Shown here: positions 9,501 to 24,700 of the stretch, in pieces
Layout: every line of letters begins with the position of its first letter
Numbering within the stretch: position 1 is the stretch's first letter
Origin: Apostichopus japonicus
Taxonomy: Eukaryota; Echinodermata; Holothuroidea; Aspidochirotida; Stichopodidae
Assembly (NCBI RefSeq): GCF_037975245.1
Contig: NC_092573.1
Location: 13,166,001-13,230,000, forward strand
Direction: 5' to 3'
DNA: 64,000 bases
The notes under the pieces: generated by a model
Database searches by the model: none
What the model saw: the letters and a program-made list of their open reading frames with translations, nothing else
What the model was told of the DNA's origin: nothing
Program-made: the position numbers and the translations under genes

Positions 9501-9798
9501 CGACGGTGTTTATTTCAGTCACGGTTGGCAGCCCTCTTAGGGTTTTAATCAGGAGCTTTCTATTTTATAGCTGTTGTAGGTGTCGTACCAGAAGTAATCC
9601 TTCCATTATCTTACACAGTACTAAGTCCGTCACGTTTAGGGTCCGCTAAAGTATAGCTAGAAGTTGTCAACTGACAAATCATACCCCCACGTTGATATCT
9701 GAGGGCTTGGCCTGCCAGGGTGCATGCACATTTCTATATCATGACGCAGTTTAGACTTTGAGCTAGAAGAGGAGCAAGTTGAGCACACTGAACCGTCC
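6533..9798 (+). repeat. Unit copy 3 (type A, complete)
   Basis: 3266 bp. Structured RNA at 7101-7238, MITE at 9193-9395. I saw no private variants. Confidence 0.95.
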
Positions 9799-12700
9799 GC
9801 TCGCACGGAGAAACATATCCAGATTAAAACACAGAATTTCTTAACTGTTCTGTGTCACCTCCTTGAATCCTCCTTATTTGCACATCACCTCTACTTTGAA
9901 TTATGCGCTTCCACATCAAGACATTCAAAACGATCGTGGTGACTGGAAATATGCCATAACAAGCATTGCGTTAGGTCATGTTACGTCTCGTGTGTGTCTG
10001 TGTGCTTTACTTATCTTTTCGTGTTTTTTTTTTTTCGTTTTTTTTTTTTTTCGTTTTTTTTTTTCACGGTTAAACTTTTGTGCGAATGTACAATACTCCA
10101 ATTGGGGCATGGTATGCATTCATATCACATTGTTTTGGAACAATCTGGAACTCTAAGTATTATTTCGACCCAAGAATCACCAGGCTGGCGTGGTGGCCTG
10201 AACGGTTGGAAGACAGCACTGCGCGTCGGTGTTTGTTGTCAGGCTGTGTGAATCGCGCCGATCGGATGACAGACACTGCTTTGTTTATAATGGCATCGCC
10301 AAGGTGGAATTTTTACACGGGCCTAGGATCCCAATTCCGTATCCTCCCTTAGTTCGCAAAAGCATCCGGGAGATTACGTTTAGAGTCCGGCCTTCGGGCC
10401 AGAAGTGGGCTAGCTGACTTGCAATGGAGGGCTCACGTCGATTCGGACTGGGTTGATGTTCAACGTTCAGTGAAACCATGGCCTCGATGAGGCGTAATCT
10501 CTTGTTAATTTTAGCTTTCTGTCTTCAATTTTATAATATAATTATATAAATTAATTATTGCCTTTTTTATTCGTCTTTTTCTCGCTTAGTTATCGCATTT
10601 TATTCAAGGTTAAATATATGCTCATGTCTGCCTAGGTTCGACTCCCCGCCGAAGCAATATTTTATTTTATTTTTTTATTATTATTATTAATATTTGGGGT
10701 GTTGTTAATATCTGCATGTCTATGCATGGTGTTTTAAGTTTGTTTCGCTTTGTTTGTCTGTTTTTTTGTTTGTTTTTTTAGGGGGAGGGGGGTGTTTGTC
10801 TCTATTTTGGTATTTTGTTTCGCGTAAACAAAGTAGGTCATTGCAATAATTTTTGCACAACTTGTCAATAGAAACCGATTCGGAACTTAAGACCTGAGTG
10901 GTAAATTTGATTTCTGTCTCGCTCGTCGCCTTTCACTGGAAATTTGAATGAAAGTATTCATAAGGACGAAAACTGTACCTGCAAAAAGAAATGCTTCTTT
11001 TGTACAGTGTAAGGCCACCGCGACATCTTTTCTGACAAGCTTGATGATATTTGTTCTTCGGGAATGTTGTGTCATTACTTAGCCTTTATATTATAAACAG
11101 TTAAGTGTGGAAACAGCTATGCTCCTGTTAGAACAACTTAACATTTCTTAAATGCTGATTTACTGAGGCAGGCGTTTGAAAGACAGTGTGATACAAACAG
11201 GTACGGTAACGTCATAAACAATGCCACGAGCTCTCCGTGCATTAAAAACGATCGAAATGTGCGGTATTCATGACGGTACACAAAGCAGATAATGCGGATA
11301 CAGCAGACATAGCCGAGAATAAAATCTAGTAGCGTGGAGGATTCAATTATGACATACTAGGACTTTCTACTGGTAAACTTTACTCATTGTCGAATAAATC
11401 TATATCTAATTTCTAGCTTTTGCTCTGTGTTTAACGTATTATGACCAAAACAAATATGAAGTTCACGACAATTCCATCGGACTTGTATATTCGTTTAAAA
11501 ATAGCTCCGTTTCGAATCTAACGCTCCATTGCTATGGTAACATGGTGAATAATAGCCCTGCCGCTAATGGATATGTAGAAGATGACCATCGGTGGCGCTC
11601 TCAACTTCTCGTGCCACGTCTGGCACCTATACAAGAAGTAACCGACATATTACTGGCGCAATCCCGACCGAACATATTTTAACTCTCCTCAGACAGACTT
11701 TTCTACACTGATCCCAGAAAGCATTAAGTGCCGTCAAAATGCCTCAGTTGCCAATAGGTACATGTCCATGACGTAACACTGTTCTCGTTGTGCAGAAAAC
11801 TGAAGTCAAAAGTAAGGCATATACTGATAGGCCTAGACTAGGTATACGTTGCAGACTATACATATGCTAACTTCACAGACAGACATACATGCATTCAGAC
11901 AACTTCGGGTAATGTAAAATATCACTAACCGTAATCACGTTATGTTTACTCTGTCTTCAAATGTCGTCCTTTTCTTCTCTGCAACCCCGGGCCGTCATTG
12001 GAGTCGTTCGAACAACTATATTAAGGCGAAGAACGACGTCAAGATATATCCAACGTCTAGACTACACTGCTTGCAATGGAGAGAGAACTGCCCAGTACAG
12101 TACAGTACGTGTTGATATGAACGCCTACAAAATGACAACAAATATTTTCCATTGAAAATCCACTGTGTATGACGGTATAGTAAACACTCGTATATAGATC
12201 AACGCACACGCGCGCACGGAGGTATTATGTACGTACAGCATGCAATGCAGACAAATATTTCGGAGCGCGCGCTTCTGATTTTGTGCTGATATTCTTGTGA
12301 GCGCTCTTGTATCACTGTTTGCATGCGCGCACGGACAAGATAGACGTCAGACTATCACGCTGTAGCTACTAAACCTTTACTTACATGTGTACAGCAGTAG
12401 ACTACTGTGATGGTTGCATGCGGCAGTTTAATTTTGTGTGCACAATATGTCAGCATTGTACGGTGGCTTAATAAGGACATAGGAAAGAAAAACAGTGTCC
12501 CCAAATCTCACAATGTTGTCTTTTTATCTCAAACGTTGCCTCTTTTTTTCCCTTCAAAATTTAGATCCAAAAACAAAAGTCCAAAAGTAGAGACAAAAAG
12601 TCCAAATTTTCAGATTTGAGCAGACTTGTTTCCTTTCCTATGTCCCTATTAAGCCACCGTAGTATTGTGACTATTCTATGATCAGAAAAACTGTACAAAT

Positions 12701-13064
12701 CTAACGGAATTGCTAATGTTATAATGTTAAGAGACTGGCCTTTATCATCCCTGTAAAGTCAGAACGCGACGGTGTTTATTTCAGTCACGGTTGGCAGCCC
12801 TCTTAGGGTTTTAATCAGGAGCTTTCTATTTTATAGCTGTTGTAGGTGTCGTACCAGAAGTAATCCTTCCATTATCTTACACAGTACTAAGTCCGTCACG
12901 TTTAGGGTCCGCTAAAGTATAGCTAGAAGTTGTCAACTGACAAATCATACCCCCACGTTGATATCTGAGGGCTTGGCCTGCCAGGGTGCATGCACATTTC
13001 TATATCATGACGCAGTTTAGACTTTGAGCTAGAAGAGGAGCAAGTTGAGCACACTGAACCGTCC
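9799..13064 (+). repeat. Unit copy 4 (type A, complete)
   Basis: 3266 bp. Structured RNA at 10367-10504, MITE at 12459-12661. I saw no private variants. Confidence 0.95.
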
Positions 13065-16000
13065 GCTCGCACGGAGAAACATATCCAGATTAAAACACAG
13101 AATTTCTTAACTGTTCTGTGTCACCTCCTTGAATCCTCCTTATTTGCACATCACCTCTACTTTGAATTATGCGCTTCCACATCAAGACATTCAAAACGAT
13201 CGTGGTGACTGGAAATATGCCATAACAAGCATTGCGTTAGGTCATGTTACGTCTCGTGTGTGTCTGTGTGCTTTACTTATCTTTTCGTGTTTTTTTTTTT
13301 TCGTTTTTTTTTTTTTTCGTTTTTTTTTTTCACGGTTAAACTTTTGTGCGAATGTACAATACTCCAATTGGGGCATGGTATGCATTCATATCACATTGTT
13401 TTGGAACAATCTGGAACTCTAAGTATTATTTCGACCCAAGAATCACCAGGCTGGCGTGGTGGCCTGAACGGTTGGAAGACAGCACTGCGCGTCGGTGTTT
13501 GTTGTCAGGCTGTGTGAATCGCGCCGATCGGATGACAGACACTGCTTTGTTTATAATGGCATCGCCAAGGTGGAATTTTTACACGGGCCTAGGATCCCAA
13601 TTCCGTATCCTCCCTTAGTTCGCAAAAGCATCCGGGAGATTACGTTTAGAGTCCGGCCTTCGGGCCAGAAGTGGGCTAGCTGACTTGCAATGGAGGGCTC
13701 ACGTCGATTCGGACTGGGTTGATGTTCAACGTTCAGTGAAACCATGGCCTCGATGAGGCGTAATCTCTTGTTAATTTTAGCTTTCTGTCTTCAATTTTAT
13801 AATATAATTATATAAATTAATTATTGCCTTTTTTATTCGTCTTTTTCTCGCTTAGTTATCGCATTTTATTCAAGGTTAAATATATGCTCATGTCTGCCTA
13901 GGTTCGACTCCCCGCCGAAGCAATATTTTATTTTATTTTTTTATTATTATTATTAATATTTGGGGTGTTGTTAATATCTGCATGTCTATGCATGGTGTTT
14001 TAAGTTTGTTTCGCTTTGTTTGTCTGTTTTTTTGTTTGTTTTTTTAGGGGGAGGGGGGTGTTTGTCTCTATTTTGGTATTTTGTTTCGCGTAAACAAAGT
14101 AGGTCATTGCAATAATTTTTGCACAACTTGTCAATAGAAACCGATTCGGAACTTAAGACCTGAGTGGTAAATTTGATTTCTGTCTCGCTCGTCGCCTTTC
14201 ACTGGAAATTTGAATGAAAGTATTCATAAGGACGAAAACTGTACCTGCAAAAAGAAATGCTTCTTTTGTACAGTGTAAGGCCACCGCGACATCTTTTCTG
14301 ACAAGCTTGATGATATTTGTTCTTCGGGAATGTTGTGTCATTACTTAGCCTTTATATTATAAACAGTTAAGTGTGGAAACAGCTATGCTCCTGTTAGAAC
14401 AACTTAACATTTCTTAAATGCTGATTTACTGAGGCAGGCGTTTGAAAGACAGTGTGATACAAACAGGTACGGTAACGTCATAAACAATGCCACGAGCTCT
14501 CCGTGCATTAAAAACGATCGAAATGTGCGGTATTCATGACGGTACACAAAGCAGATAATGCGGATACAGCAGACATAGCCGAGAATAAAATCTAGTAGCG
14601 TGGAGGATTCAATTATGACATACTAGGACTTTCTACTGGTAAACTTTACTCATTGTCGAATAAATCTATATCTAATTTCTAGCTTTTGCTCTGTGTTTAA
14701 CGTATTATGACCAAAACAAATATGAAGTTCACGACAATTCCATCGGACTTGTATATTCGTTTAAAAATAGCTCCGTTTCGAATCTAACGCTCCATTGCTA
14801 TGGTAACATGGTGAATAATAGCCCTGCCGCTAATGGATATGTAGAAGATGACCATCGGTGGCGCTCTCAACTTCTCGTGCCACGTCTGGCACCTATACAA
14901 GAAGTAACCGACATATTACTGGCGCAATCCCGACCGAACATATTTTAACTCTCCTCAGACAGACTTTTCTACACTGATCCCAGAAAGCATTAAGTGCCGT
15001 CAAAATGCCTCAGTTGCCAATAGGTACATGTCCATGACGTAACACTGTTCTCGTTGTGCAGAAAACTGAAGTCAAAAGTAAGGCATATACTGATAGGCCT
15101 AGACTAGGTATACGTTGCAGACTATACATATGCTAACTTCACAGACAGACATACATGCATTCAGACAACTTCGGGTAATGTAAAATATCACTAACCGTAA
15201 TCACGTTATGTTTACTCTGTCTTCAAATGTCGTCCTTTTCTTCTCTGCAACCCCGGGCCGTCATTGGAGTCGTTCGAACAACTATATTAAGGCGAAGAAC
15301 GACGTCAAGATATATCCAACGTCTAGACTACACTGCTTGCAATGGAGAGAGAACTGCCCAGTACAGTACAGTACGTGTTGATATGAACGCCTACAAAATG
15401 ACAACAAATATTTTCCATTGAAAATCCACTGTGTATGACGGTATAGTAAACACTCGTATATAGATCAACGCACACGCGCGCACGGAGGTATTATGTACGT
15501 ACAGCATGCAATGCAGACAAATATTTCGGAGCGCGCGCTTCTGATTTTGTGCTGATATTCTTGTGAGCGCTCTTGTATCACTGTTTGCATGCGCGCACGG
15601 ACAAGATAGACGTCAGACTATCACGCTGTAGCTACTAAACCTTTACTTACATGTGTACAGCAGTAGACTACTGTGATGGTTGCATGCGGCAGTTTAATTT
15701 TGTGTGCACAATATGTCAGCATTGTACGGTGGCTTAATAAGGACATAGGAAAGAAAAACAGTGTCCCCAAATCTCACAATGTTGTCTTTTTATCTCAAAC
15801 GTTGCCTCTTTTTTTCCCTTCAAAATTTAGATCCAAAAACAAAAGTCCAAAAGTAGAGACAAAAAGTCCAAATTTTCAGATTTGAGCAGACTTGTTTCCT
15901 TTCCTATGTCCCTATTAAGCCACCGTAGTATTGTGACTATTCTATGATCAGAAAAACTGTACAAATCTAACGGAATTGCTAATGTTATAATGTTAAGAGA

Positions 16001-16330
16001 CTGGCCTTTATCATCCCTGTAAAGTCAGAACGCGACGGTGTTTATTTCAGTCACGGTTGGCAGCCCTCTTAGGGTTTTAATCAGGAGCTTTCTATTTTAT
16101 AGCTGTTGTAGGTGTCGTACCAGAAGTAATCCTTCCATTATCTTACACAGTACTAAGTCCGTCACGTTTAGGGTCCGCTAAAGTATAGCTAGAAGTTGTC
16201 AACTGACAAATCATACCCCCACGTTGATATCTGAGGGCTTGGCCTGCCAGGGTGCATGCACATTTCTATATCATGACGCAGTTTAGACTTTGAGCTAGAA
16301 GAGGAGCAAGTTGAGCACACTGAACCGTCC
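13065..16330 (+). repeat. Unit copy 5 (type A, complete)
   Basis: 3266 bp. Structured RNA at 13633-13770, MITE at 15725-15927. I saw no private variants. Confidence 0.95.
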
Positions 16331-19202
16331 GCTCGCACGGAGAAACATATCCAGATTAAAACACAGAATTTCTTAACTGTTCTGTGTCACCTCCTTGAAT
16401 CCTCCTTATTTGCACATCACCTCTACTTTGAATTATGCGCTTCCACATCAAGACATTCAAAACGATCGTGGTGACTGGAAATATGCCATAACAAGCATTG
16501 CGTTAGGTCATGTTACGTCTCGTGTGTGTCTGTGTGCTTTACTTATCTTTTCGTGTTTTTTTTTTTTCGTTTTTTTTTTTTTTCGTTTTTTTTTTTCACG
16601 GTTAAACTTTTGTGCGAATGTACAATACTCCAATTGGGGCATGGTATGCATTCATATCACATTGTTTTGGAACAATCTGGAACTCTAAGTATTATTTCGA
16701 CCCAAGAATCACCAGGCTGGCGTGGTGGCCTGAACGGTTGGAAGACAGCACTGCGCGTCGGTGTTTGTTGTCAGGCTGTGTGAATCGCGCCGATCGGATG
16801 ACAGACACTGCTTTGTTTATAATGGCATCGCCAAGGTGGAATTTTTACACGGGCCTAGGATCCCAATTCCGTATCCTCCCTTAGTTCGCAAAAGCATCCG
16901 GGAGATTACGTTTAGAGTCCGGCCTTCGGGCCAGAAGTGGGCTAGCTGACTTGCAATGGAGGGCTCACGTCGATTCGGACTGGGTTGATGTTCAACGTTC
17001 AGTGAAACCATGGCCTCGATGAGGCGTAATCTCTTGTTAATTTTAGCTTTCTGTCTTCAATTTTATAATATAATTATATAAATTAATTATTGCCTTTTTT
17101 ATTCGTCTTTTTCTCGCTTAGTTATCGCATTTTATTCAAGGTTAAATATATGCTCATGTCTGCCTAGGTTCGACTCCCCGCCGAAGCAATATTTTATTTT
17201 ATTTTTTTATTATTATTATTAATATTTGGGGTGTTGTTAATATCTGCATGTCTATGCATGGTGTTTTAAGTTTGTTTCGCTTTGTTTGTCTGTTTTTTTG
17301 TTTGTTTTTTTAGGGGGAGGGGGGGTGTTTGTCTCTATTTTGGTATTTTGTTTCGCGTAAACAAAGTAGGTCATTGCAATAATTTTTGCACAACTTGTCA
17401 ATAGAAACCGATTCGGAACTTAAGACCTGAGTGGTAAATTTGATTTCTGTCTCGCTCGTCGCCTTTCACTGGAAATTTGAATGAAAGTATTCATAAGGAC
17501 GAAAACTGTACCTGCAAAAAGAAATGCTTCTTTTGTACAGTGTAAGGCCACCGCGACATCTTTTCTGACAAGCTTGATGATATTTGTTCTTCGGGAATGT
17601 TGTGTCATTACTTAGCCTTTATATTATAAACAGTTAAGTGTGGAAACAGCTATGCTCCTGTTAGAACAACTTAACATTTCTTAAATGCTGATTTACTGAG
17701 GCAGGCGTTTGAAAGACAGTGTGATACAAACAGGTACGGTAACGTCATAAACAATGCCACGAGCTCTCCGTGCATTAAAAACGATCGAAATGTGCGGTAT
17801 TCATGACGGTACACAAAGCAGATAATGCGGATACAGCAGACATAGCCGAGAATAAAATCTAGTAGCGTGGAGGATTCAATTATGACATACTAGGACTTTC
17901 TACTGGTAAACTTTACTCATTGTCGAATAAATCTATATCTAATTTCTAGCTTTTGCTCTGTGTTTAACGTATTATGACCAAAACAAATATGAAGTTCACG
18001 ACAATTCCATCGGACTTGTATATTCGTTTAAAAATAGCTCCGTTTCGAATCTAACGCTCCATTGCTATGGTAACATGGTGAATAATAGCCCTGCCGCTAA
18101 TGGATATGTAGAAGATGACCATCGGTGGCGCTCTCAACTTCTCGTGCCACGTCTGGCACCTATACAAGAAGTAACCGACATATTACTGGCGCAATCCCGA
18201 CCGAACATATTTTAACTCTCCTCAGACAGACTTTTCTACACTGATCCCAGAAAGCATTAAGTGCCGTCAAAATGCCTCAGTTGCCAATAGGTACATGTCC
18301 ATGACGTAACACTGTTCTCGTTGTGCAGAAAACTGAAGTCAAAAGTAAGGCATATACTGATAGGCCTAGACTAGGTATACGTTGCAGACTATACATATGC
18401 TAACTTCACAGACAGACATACATGCATTCAGACAACTTCGGGTAATGTAAAATATCACTAACCGTAATCACGTTATGTTTACTCTGTCTTCAAATGTCGT
18501 CCTTTTCTTCTCTGCAACCCCGGGCCGTCATTGGAGTCGTTCGAACAACTATATTAAGGCGAAGAACGACGTCAAGATATATCCAACGTCTAGACTACAC
18601 TGCTTGCAATGGAGAGAGAACTGCCCAGTACAGTACAGTACGTGTTGATATGAACGCCTACAAAATGACAACAAATATTTTCCATTGAAAATCCACTGTG
18701 TATGACGGTATAGTAAACACTCGTATATAGATCAACGCACACGCGCGCACGGAGGTATTATGTACGTACAGCATGCAATGCAGACAAATATTTCGGAGCG
18801 CGCGCTTCTGATTTTGTGCTGATATTCTTGTGAGCGCTCTTGTATCACTGTTTGCATGCGCGCACGGACAAGATAGACGTCAGACTATCACGCTGTAGCT
18901 ACTAAACCTTTACTTACATGTGTACAGCAGTAGACTACTGTGATGGTTGCATGCGGCAGTTTAATTTTGTGTGCACAATATGTCAGCATTGTACGGTGGC
19001 TTAATAAGGACATAGGAAAGAAAAACAGTGTCCCCAAATCTCACAATGTTGTCTTTTTATCTCAAACGTTGCCTCTTTTTTTCCCTTCAAAATTTAGATC
19101 CAAAAACAAAAGTCCAAAAGTAGAGACAAAAAGTCCAAATTTTCAGATTTGAGCAGACTTGTTTCCTTTCCTATGTCCCTATTAAGCCACCGTAGTATTG
19201 TG
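16331..19202 (+). repeat. Unit copy 6 (type A, cut by gap after unit position 2871)
   Basis: Structured RNA at 16899-17036, MITE at 18992-19194. The G tract reads G5-A-G7 (17319-17325) instead of G5-A-G6, which shifts everything downstream by one base. The copy stops 8 bases after the MITE, at the first scaffold gap. Confidence 0.95.
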
Positions 19203-19302
19203 NNNNNNNNNNNNNNNNNNNNNNNNNNNNNNNNNNNNNNNNNNNNNNNNNNNNNNNNNNNNNNNNNNNNNNNNNNNNNNNNNNNNNNNNNNNNNNNNNN
19301 NN
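19203..19302. other. Assembly gap 1 (100 N)
   Basis: Exactly 100 N, the conventional size for a gap of unknown length. The left contig ends at unit position 2871 and the right contig starts at unit position 775. Simple continuation would need 1169 bp plus any whole number of units, so the N count does not measure the missing DNA. Confidence 0.97.
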
Positions 19303-21794
19303 GTCTTTTTCTCGCTTAGTTATCGCATTTTATTCAAGGTTAAATATATGCTCATGTCTGCCTAGGTTCGACTCCCCGCCGAAGCAATATTTTATTTTAT
19401 TTTTTTATTATTATTATTAATATTTGGGGTGTTGTTAATATCTGCATGTCTATGCATGGTGTTTTAAGTTTGTTTCGCTTTGTTTGTCTGTTTTTTTGTT
19501 TGTTTTTTTAGGGGGAGGGGGGTGTTTGTCTCTATTTTGGTATTTTGTTTCGCGTAAACAAAGTAGGTCATTGCAATAATTTTTGCACAACTTGTCAATA
19601 GAAACCGATTCGGAACTTAAGACCTGAGTGGTAAATTTGATTTCTGTCTCGCTCGTCGCCTTTCACTGGAAATTTGAATGAAAGTATTCATAAGGACGAA
19701 AACTGTACCTGCAAAAAGAAATGCTTCTTTTGTACAGTGTAAGGCCACCGCGACATCTTTTCTGACAAGCTTGATGATATTTGTTCTTCGGGAATGTTGT
19801 GTCATTACTTAGCCTTTATATTATAAACAGTTAAGTGTGGAAACAGCTATGCTCCTGTTAGAACAACTTAACATTTCTTAAATGCTGATTTACTGAGGCA
19901 GGCGTTTGAAAGACAGTGTGATACAAACAGGTACGGTAACGTCATAAACAATGCCACGAGCTCTCCGTGCATTAAAAACGATCGAAATGTGCGGTATTCA
20001 TGACGGTACACAAAGCAGATAATGCGGATACAGCAGACATAGCCGAGAATAAAATCTAGTAGCGTGGAGGATTCAATTATGACATACTAGGACTTTCTAC
20101 TGGTAAACTTTACTCATTGTCGAATAAATCTATATCTAATTTCTAGCTTTTGCTCTGTGTTTAACGTATTATGACCAAAACAAATATGAAGTTCACGACA
20201 ATTCCATCGGACTTGTATATTCGTTTAAAAATAGCTCCGTTTCGAATCTAACGCTCCATTGCTATGGTAACATGGTGAATAATAGCCCTGCCGCTAATGG
20301 ATATGTAGAAGATGACCATCGGTGGCGCTCTCAACTTCTCGTGCCACGTCTGGCACCTATACAAGAAGTAACCGACATATTACTGGCGCAATCCCGACCG
20401 AACATATTTTAACTCTCCTCAGACAGACTTTTCTACACTGATCCCAGAAAGCATTAAGTGCCGTCAAAATGCCTCAGTTGCCAATAGGTACATGTCCATG
20501 ACGTAACACTGTTCTCGTTGTGCAGAAAACTGAAGTCAAAAGTAAGGCATATACTGATAGGCCTAGACTAGGTATACGTTGCAGACTATACATATGCTAA
20601 CTTCACAGACAGACATACATGCATTCAGACAACTTCGGGTAATGTAAAATATCACTAACCGTAATCACGTTATGTTTACTCTGTCTTCAAATGTCGTCCT
20701 TTTCTTCTCTGCAACCCCGGGCCGTCATTGGAGTCGTTCGAACAACTATATTAAGGCGAAGAACGACGTCAAGATATATCCAACGTCTAGACTACACTGC
20801 TTGCAATGGAGAGAGAACTGCCCAGTACAGTACAGTACGTGTTGATATGAACGCCTACAAAATGACAACAAATATTTTCCATTGAAAATCCACTGTGTAT
20901 GACGGTATAGTAAACACTCGTATATAGATCAACGCACACGCGCGCACGGAGGTATTATGTACGTACAGCATGCAATGCAGACAAATATTTCGGAGCGCGC
21001 GCTTCTGATTTTGTGCTGATATTCTTGTGAGCGCTCTTGTATCACTGTTTGCATGCGCGCACGGACAAGATAGACGTCAGACTATCACGCTGTAGCTACT
21101 AAACCTTTACTTACATGTGTACAGCAGTAGACTACTGTGATGGTTGCATGCGGCAGTTTAATTTTGTGTGCACAATATGTCAGCATTGTACGGTGGCTTA
21201 ATAAGGACATAGGAAAGAAAAACAGTGTCCCCAAATCTCACAATGTTGTCTTTTTATCTCAAACGTTGCCTCTTTTTTTCCCTTCAAAATTTAGATCCAA
21301 AAACAAAAGTCCAAAAGTAGAGACAAAAAGTCCAAATTTTCAGATTTGAGCAGACTTGTTTCCTTTCCTATGTCCCTATTAAGCCACCGTAGTATTGTGA
21401 CTATTCTATGATCAGAAAAACTGTACAAATCTAACGGAATTGCTAATGTTATAATGTTAAGAGACTGGCCTTTATCATCCCTGTAAAGTCAGAACGCGAC
21501 GGTGTTTATTTCAGTCACGGTTGGCAGCCCTCTTAGGGTTTTAATCAGGAGCTTTCTATTTTATAGCTGTTGTAGGTGTCGTACCAGAAGTAATCCTTCC
21601 ATTATCTTACACAGTACTAAGTCCGTCACGTTTAGGGTCCGCTAAAGTATAGCTAGAAGTTGTCAACTGACAAATCATACCCCCACGTTGATATCTGAGG
21701 GCTTGGCCTGCCAGGGTGCATGCACATTTCTATATCATGACGCAGTTTAGACTTTGAGCTAGAAGAGGAGCAAGTTGAGCACACTGAACCGTCC
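19303..21794 (+). repeat. Unit copy 7 (type A, begins at unit position 775)
   Basis: Lacks unit positions 1-774, so the tRNA-like head and structured RNA are missing behind the gap. MITE at 21189-21391. The G tract is G5-A-G6, unlike the G7 of copy 6, and this is the only difference I saw where the two overlap in unit coordinates (775-2871). Confidence 0.95.
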
Positions 21795-24700
21795 GCTCGC
21801 ACGGAGAAACATATCCAGATTAAAACACAGAATTTCTTAACTGTTCTGTGTCACCTCCTTGAATCCTCCTTATTTGCACATCACCTCTACTTTGAATTAT
21901 GCGCTTCCACATCAAGACATTCAAAACGATCGTGGTGACTGGAAATATGCCATAACAAGCATTGCGTTAGGTCATGTTACGTCTCGTGTGTGTCTGTGTG
22001 CTTTACTTATCTTTTCGTGTTTTTTTTTTTTCGTTTTTTTTTTTTTTCGTTTTTTTTTTTCACGGTTAAACTTTTGTGCGAATGTACAATACTCCAATTG
22101 GGGCATGGTATGCATTCATATCACATTGTTTTGGAACAATCTGGAACTCTAAGTATTATTTCGACCCAAGAATCACCAGGCTGGCGTGGTGGCCTGAACG
22201 GTTGGAAGACAGCACTGCGCGTCGGTGTTTGTTGTCAGGCTGTGTGAATCGCGCCGATCGGATGACAGACACTGCTTTGTTTATAATGGCATCGCCAAGG
22301 TGGAATTTTTACACGGGCCTAGGATCCCAATTCCGTATCCTCCCTTAGTTCGCAAAAGCATCCGGGAGATTACGTTTAGAGTCCGGCCTTCGGGCCAGAA
22401 GTGGGCTAGCTGACTTGCAATGGAGGGCTCACGTCGATTCGGACTGGGTTGATGTTCAACGTTCAGTGAAACCATGGCCTCGATGAGGCGTAATCTCTTG
22501 TTAATTTTAGCTTTCTGTCTTCAATTTTATAATATAATTATATAAATTAATTATTGCCTTTTTTATTCGTCTTTTTCTCGCTTAGTTATCGCATTTTATT
22601 CAAGGTTAAATATATGCTCATGTCTGCCTAGGTTCGACTCCCCGCCGAAGCAATATTTTATTTTATTTTTTTATTATTATTATTAATATTTGGGGTGTTG
22701 TTAATATCTGCATGTCTATGCATGGTGTTTTAAGTTTGTTTCGCTTTGTTTGTCTGTTTTTTTGTTTGTTTTTTTAGGGGGAGGGGGGTGTTTGTCTCTA
22801 TTTTGGTATTTTGTTTCGCGTAAACAAAGTAGGTCATTGCAATAATTTTTGCACAACTTGTCAATAGAAACCGATTCGGAACTTAAGACCTGAGTGGTAA
22901 ATTTGATTTCTGTCTCGCTCGTCGCCTTTCACTGGAAATTTGAATGAAAGTATTCATAAGGACGAAAACTGTACCTGCAAAAAGAAATGCTTCTTTTGTA
23001 CAGTGTAAGGCCACCGCGACATCTTTTCTGACAAGCTTGATGATATTTGTTCTTCGGGAATGTTGTGTCATTACTTAGCCTTTATATTATAAACAGTTAA
23101 GTGTGGAAACAGCTATGCTCCTGTTAGAACAACTTAACATTTCTTAAATGCTGATTTACTGAGGCAGGCGTTTGAAAGACAGTGTGATACAAACAGGTAC
23201 GGTAACGTCATAAACAATGCCACGAGCTCTCCGTGCATTAAAAACGATCGAAATGTGCGGTATTCATGACGGTACACAAAGCAGATAATGCGGATACAGC
23301 AGACATAGCCGAGAATAAAATCTAGTAGCGTGGAGGATTCAATTATGACATACTAGGACTTTCTACTGGTAAACTTTACTCATTGTCGAATAAATCTATA
23401 TCTAATTTCTAGCTTTTGCTCTGTGTTTAACGTATTATGACCAAAACAAATATGAAGTTCACGACAATTCCATCGGACTTGTATATTCGTTTAAAAATAG
23501 CTCCGTTTCGAATCTAACGCTCCATTGCTATGGTAACATGGTGAATAATAGCCCTGCCGCTAATGGATATGTAGAAGATGACCATCGGTGGCGCTCTCAA
23601 CTTCTCGTGCCACGTCTGGCACCTATACAAGAAGTAACCGACATATTACTGGCGCAATCCCGACCGAACATATTTTAACTCTCCTCAGACAGACTTTTCT
23701 ACACTGATCCCAGAAAGCATTAAGTGCCGTCAAAATGCCTCAGTTGCCAATAGGTACATGTCCATGACGTAACACTGTTCTCGTTGTGCAGAAAACTGAA
23801 GTCAAAAGTAAGGCATATACTGATAGGCCTAGACTAGGTATACGTTGCAGACTATACATATGCTAACTTCACAGACAGACATACATGCATTCAGACAACT
23901 TCGGGTAATGTAAAATATCACTAACCGTAATCACGTTATGTTTACTCTGTCTTCAAATGTCGTCCTTTTCTTCTCTGCAACCCCGGGCCGTCATTGGAGT
24001 CGTTCGAACAACTATATTAAGGCGAAGAACGACGTCAAGATATATCCAACGTCTAGACTACACTGCTTGCAATGGAGAGAGAACTGCCCAGTACAGTACA
24101 GTACGTGTTGATATGAACGCCTACAAAATGACAACAAATATTTTCCATTGAAAATCCACTGTGTATGACGGTATAGTAAACACTCGTATATAGATCAACG
24201 CACACGCGCGCACGGAGGTATTATGTACGTACAGCATGCAATGCAGACAAATATTTCGGAGCGCGCGCTTCTGATTTTGTGCTGATATTCTTGTGAGCGC
24301 TCTTGTATCACTGTTTGCATGCGCGCACGGACAAGATAGACGTCAGACTATCACGCTGTAGCTACTAAACCTTTACTTACATGTGTACAGCAGTAGACTA
24401 CTGTGATGGTTGCATGCGGCAGTTTAATTTTGTGTGCACAATATGTCAGCATTGTACGGTGGCTTAATAAGGACATAGGAAAGAAAAACAGTGTCCCCAA
24501 ATCTCACAATGTTGTCTTTTTATCTCAAACGTTGCCTCTTTTTTTCCCTTCAAAATTTAGATCCAAAAACAAAAGTCCAAAAGTAGAGACAAAAAGTCCA
24601 AATTTTCAGATTTGAGCAGACTTGTTTCCTTTCCTATGTCCCTATTAAGCCACCGTAGTATTGTGACTATTCTATGATCAGAAAAACTGTACAAATCTAA

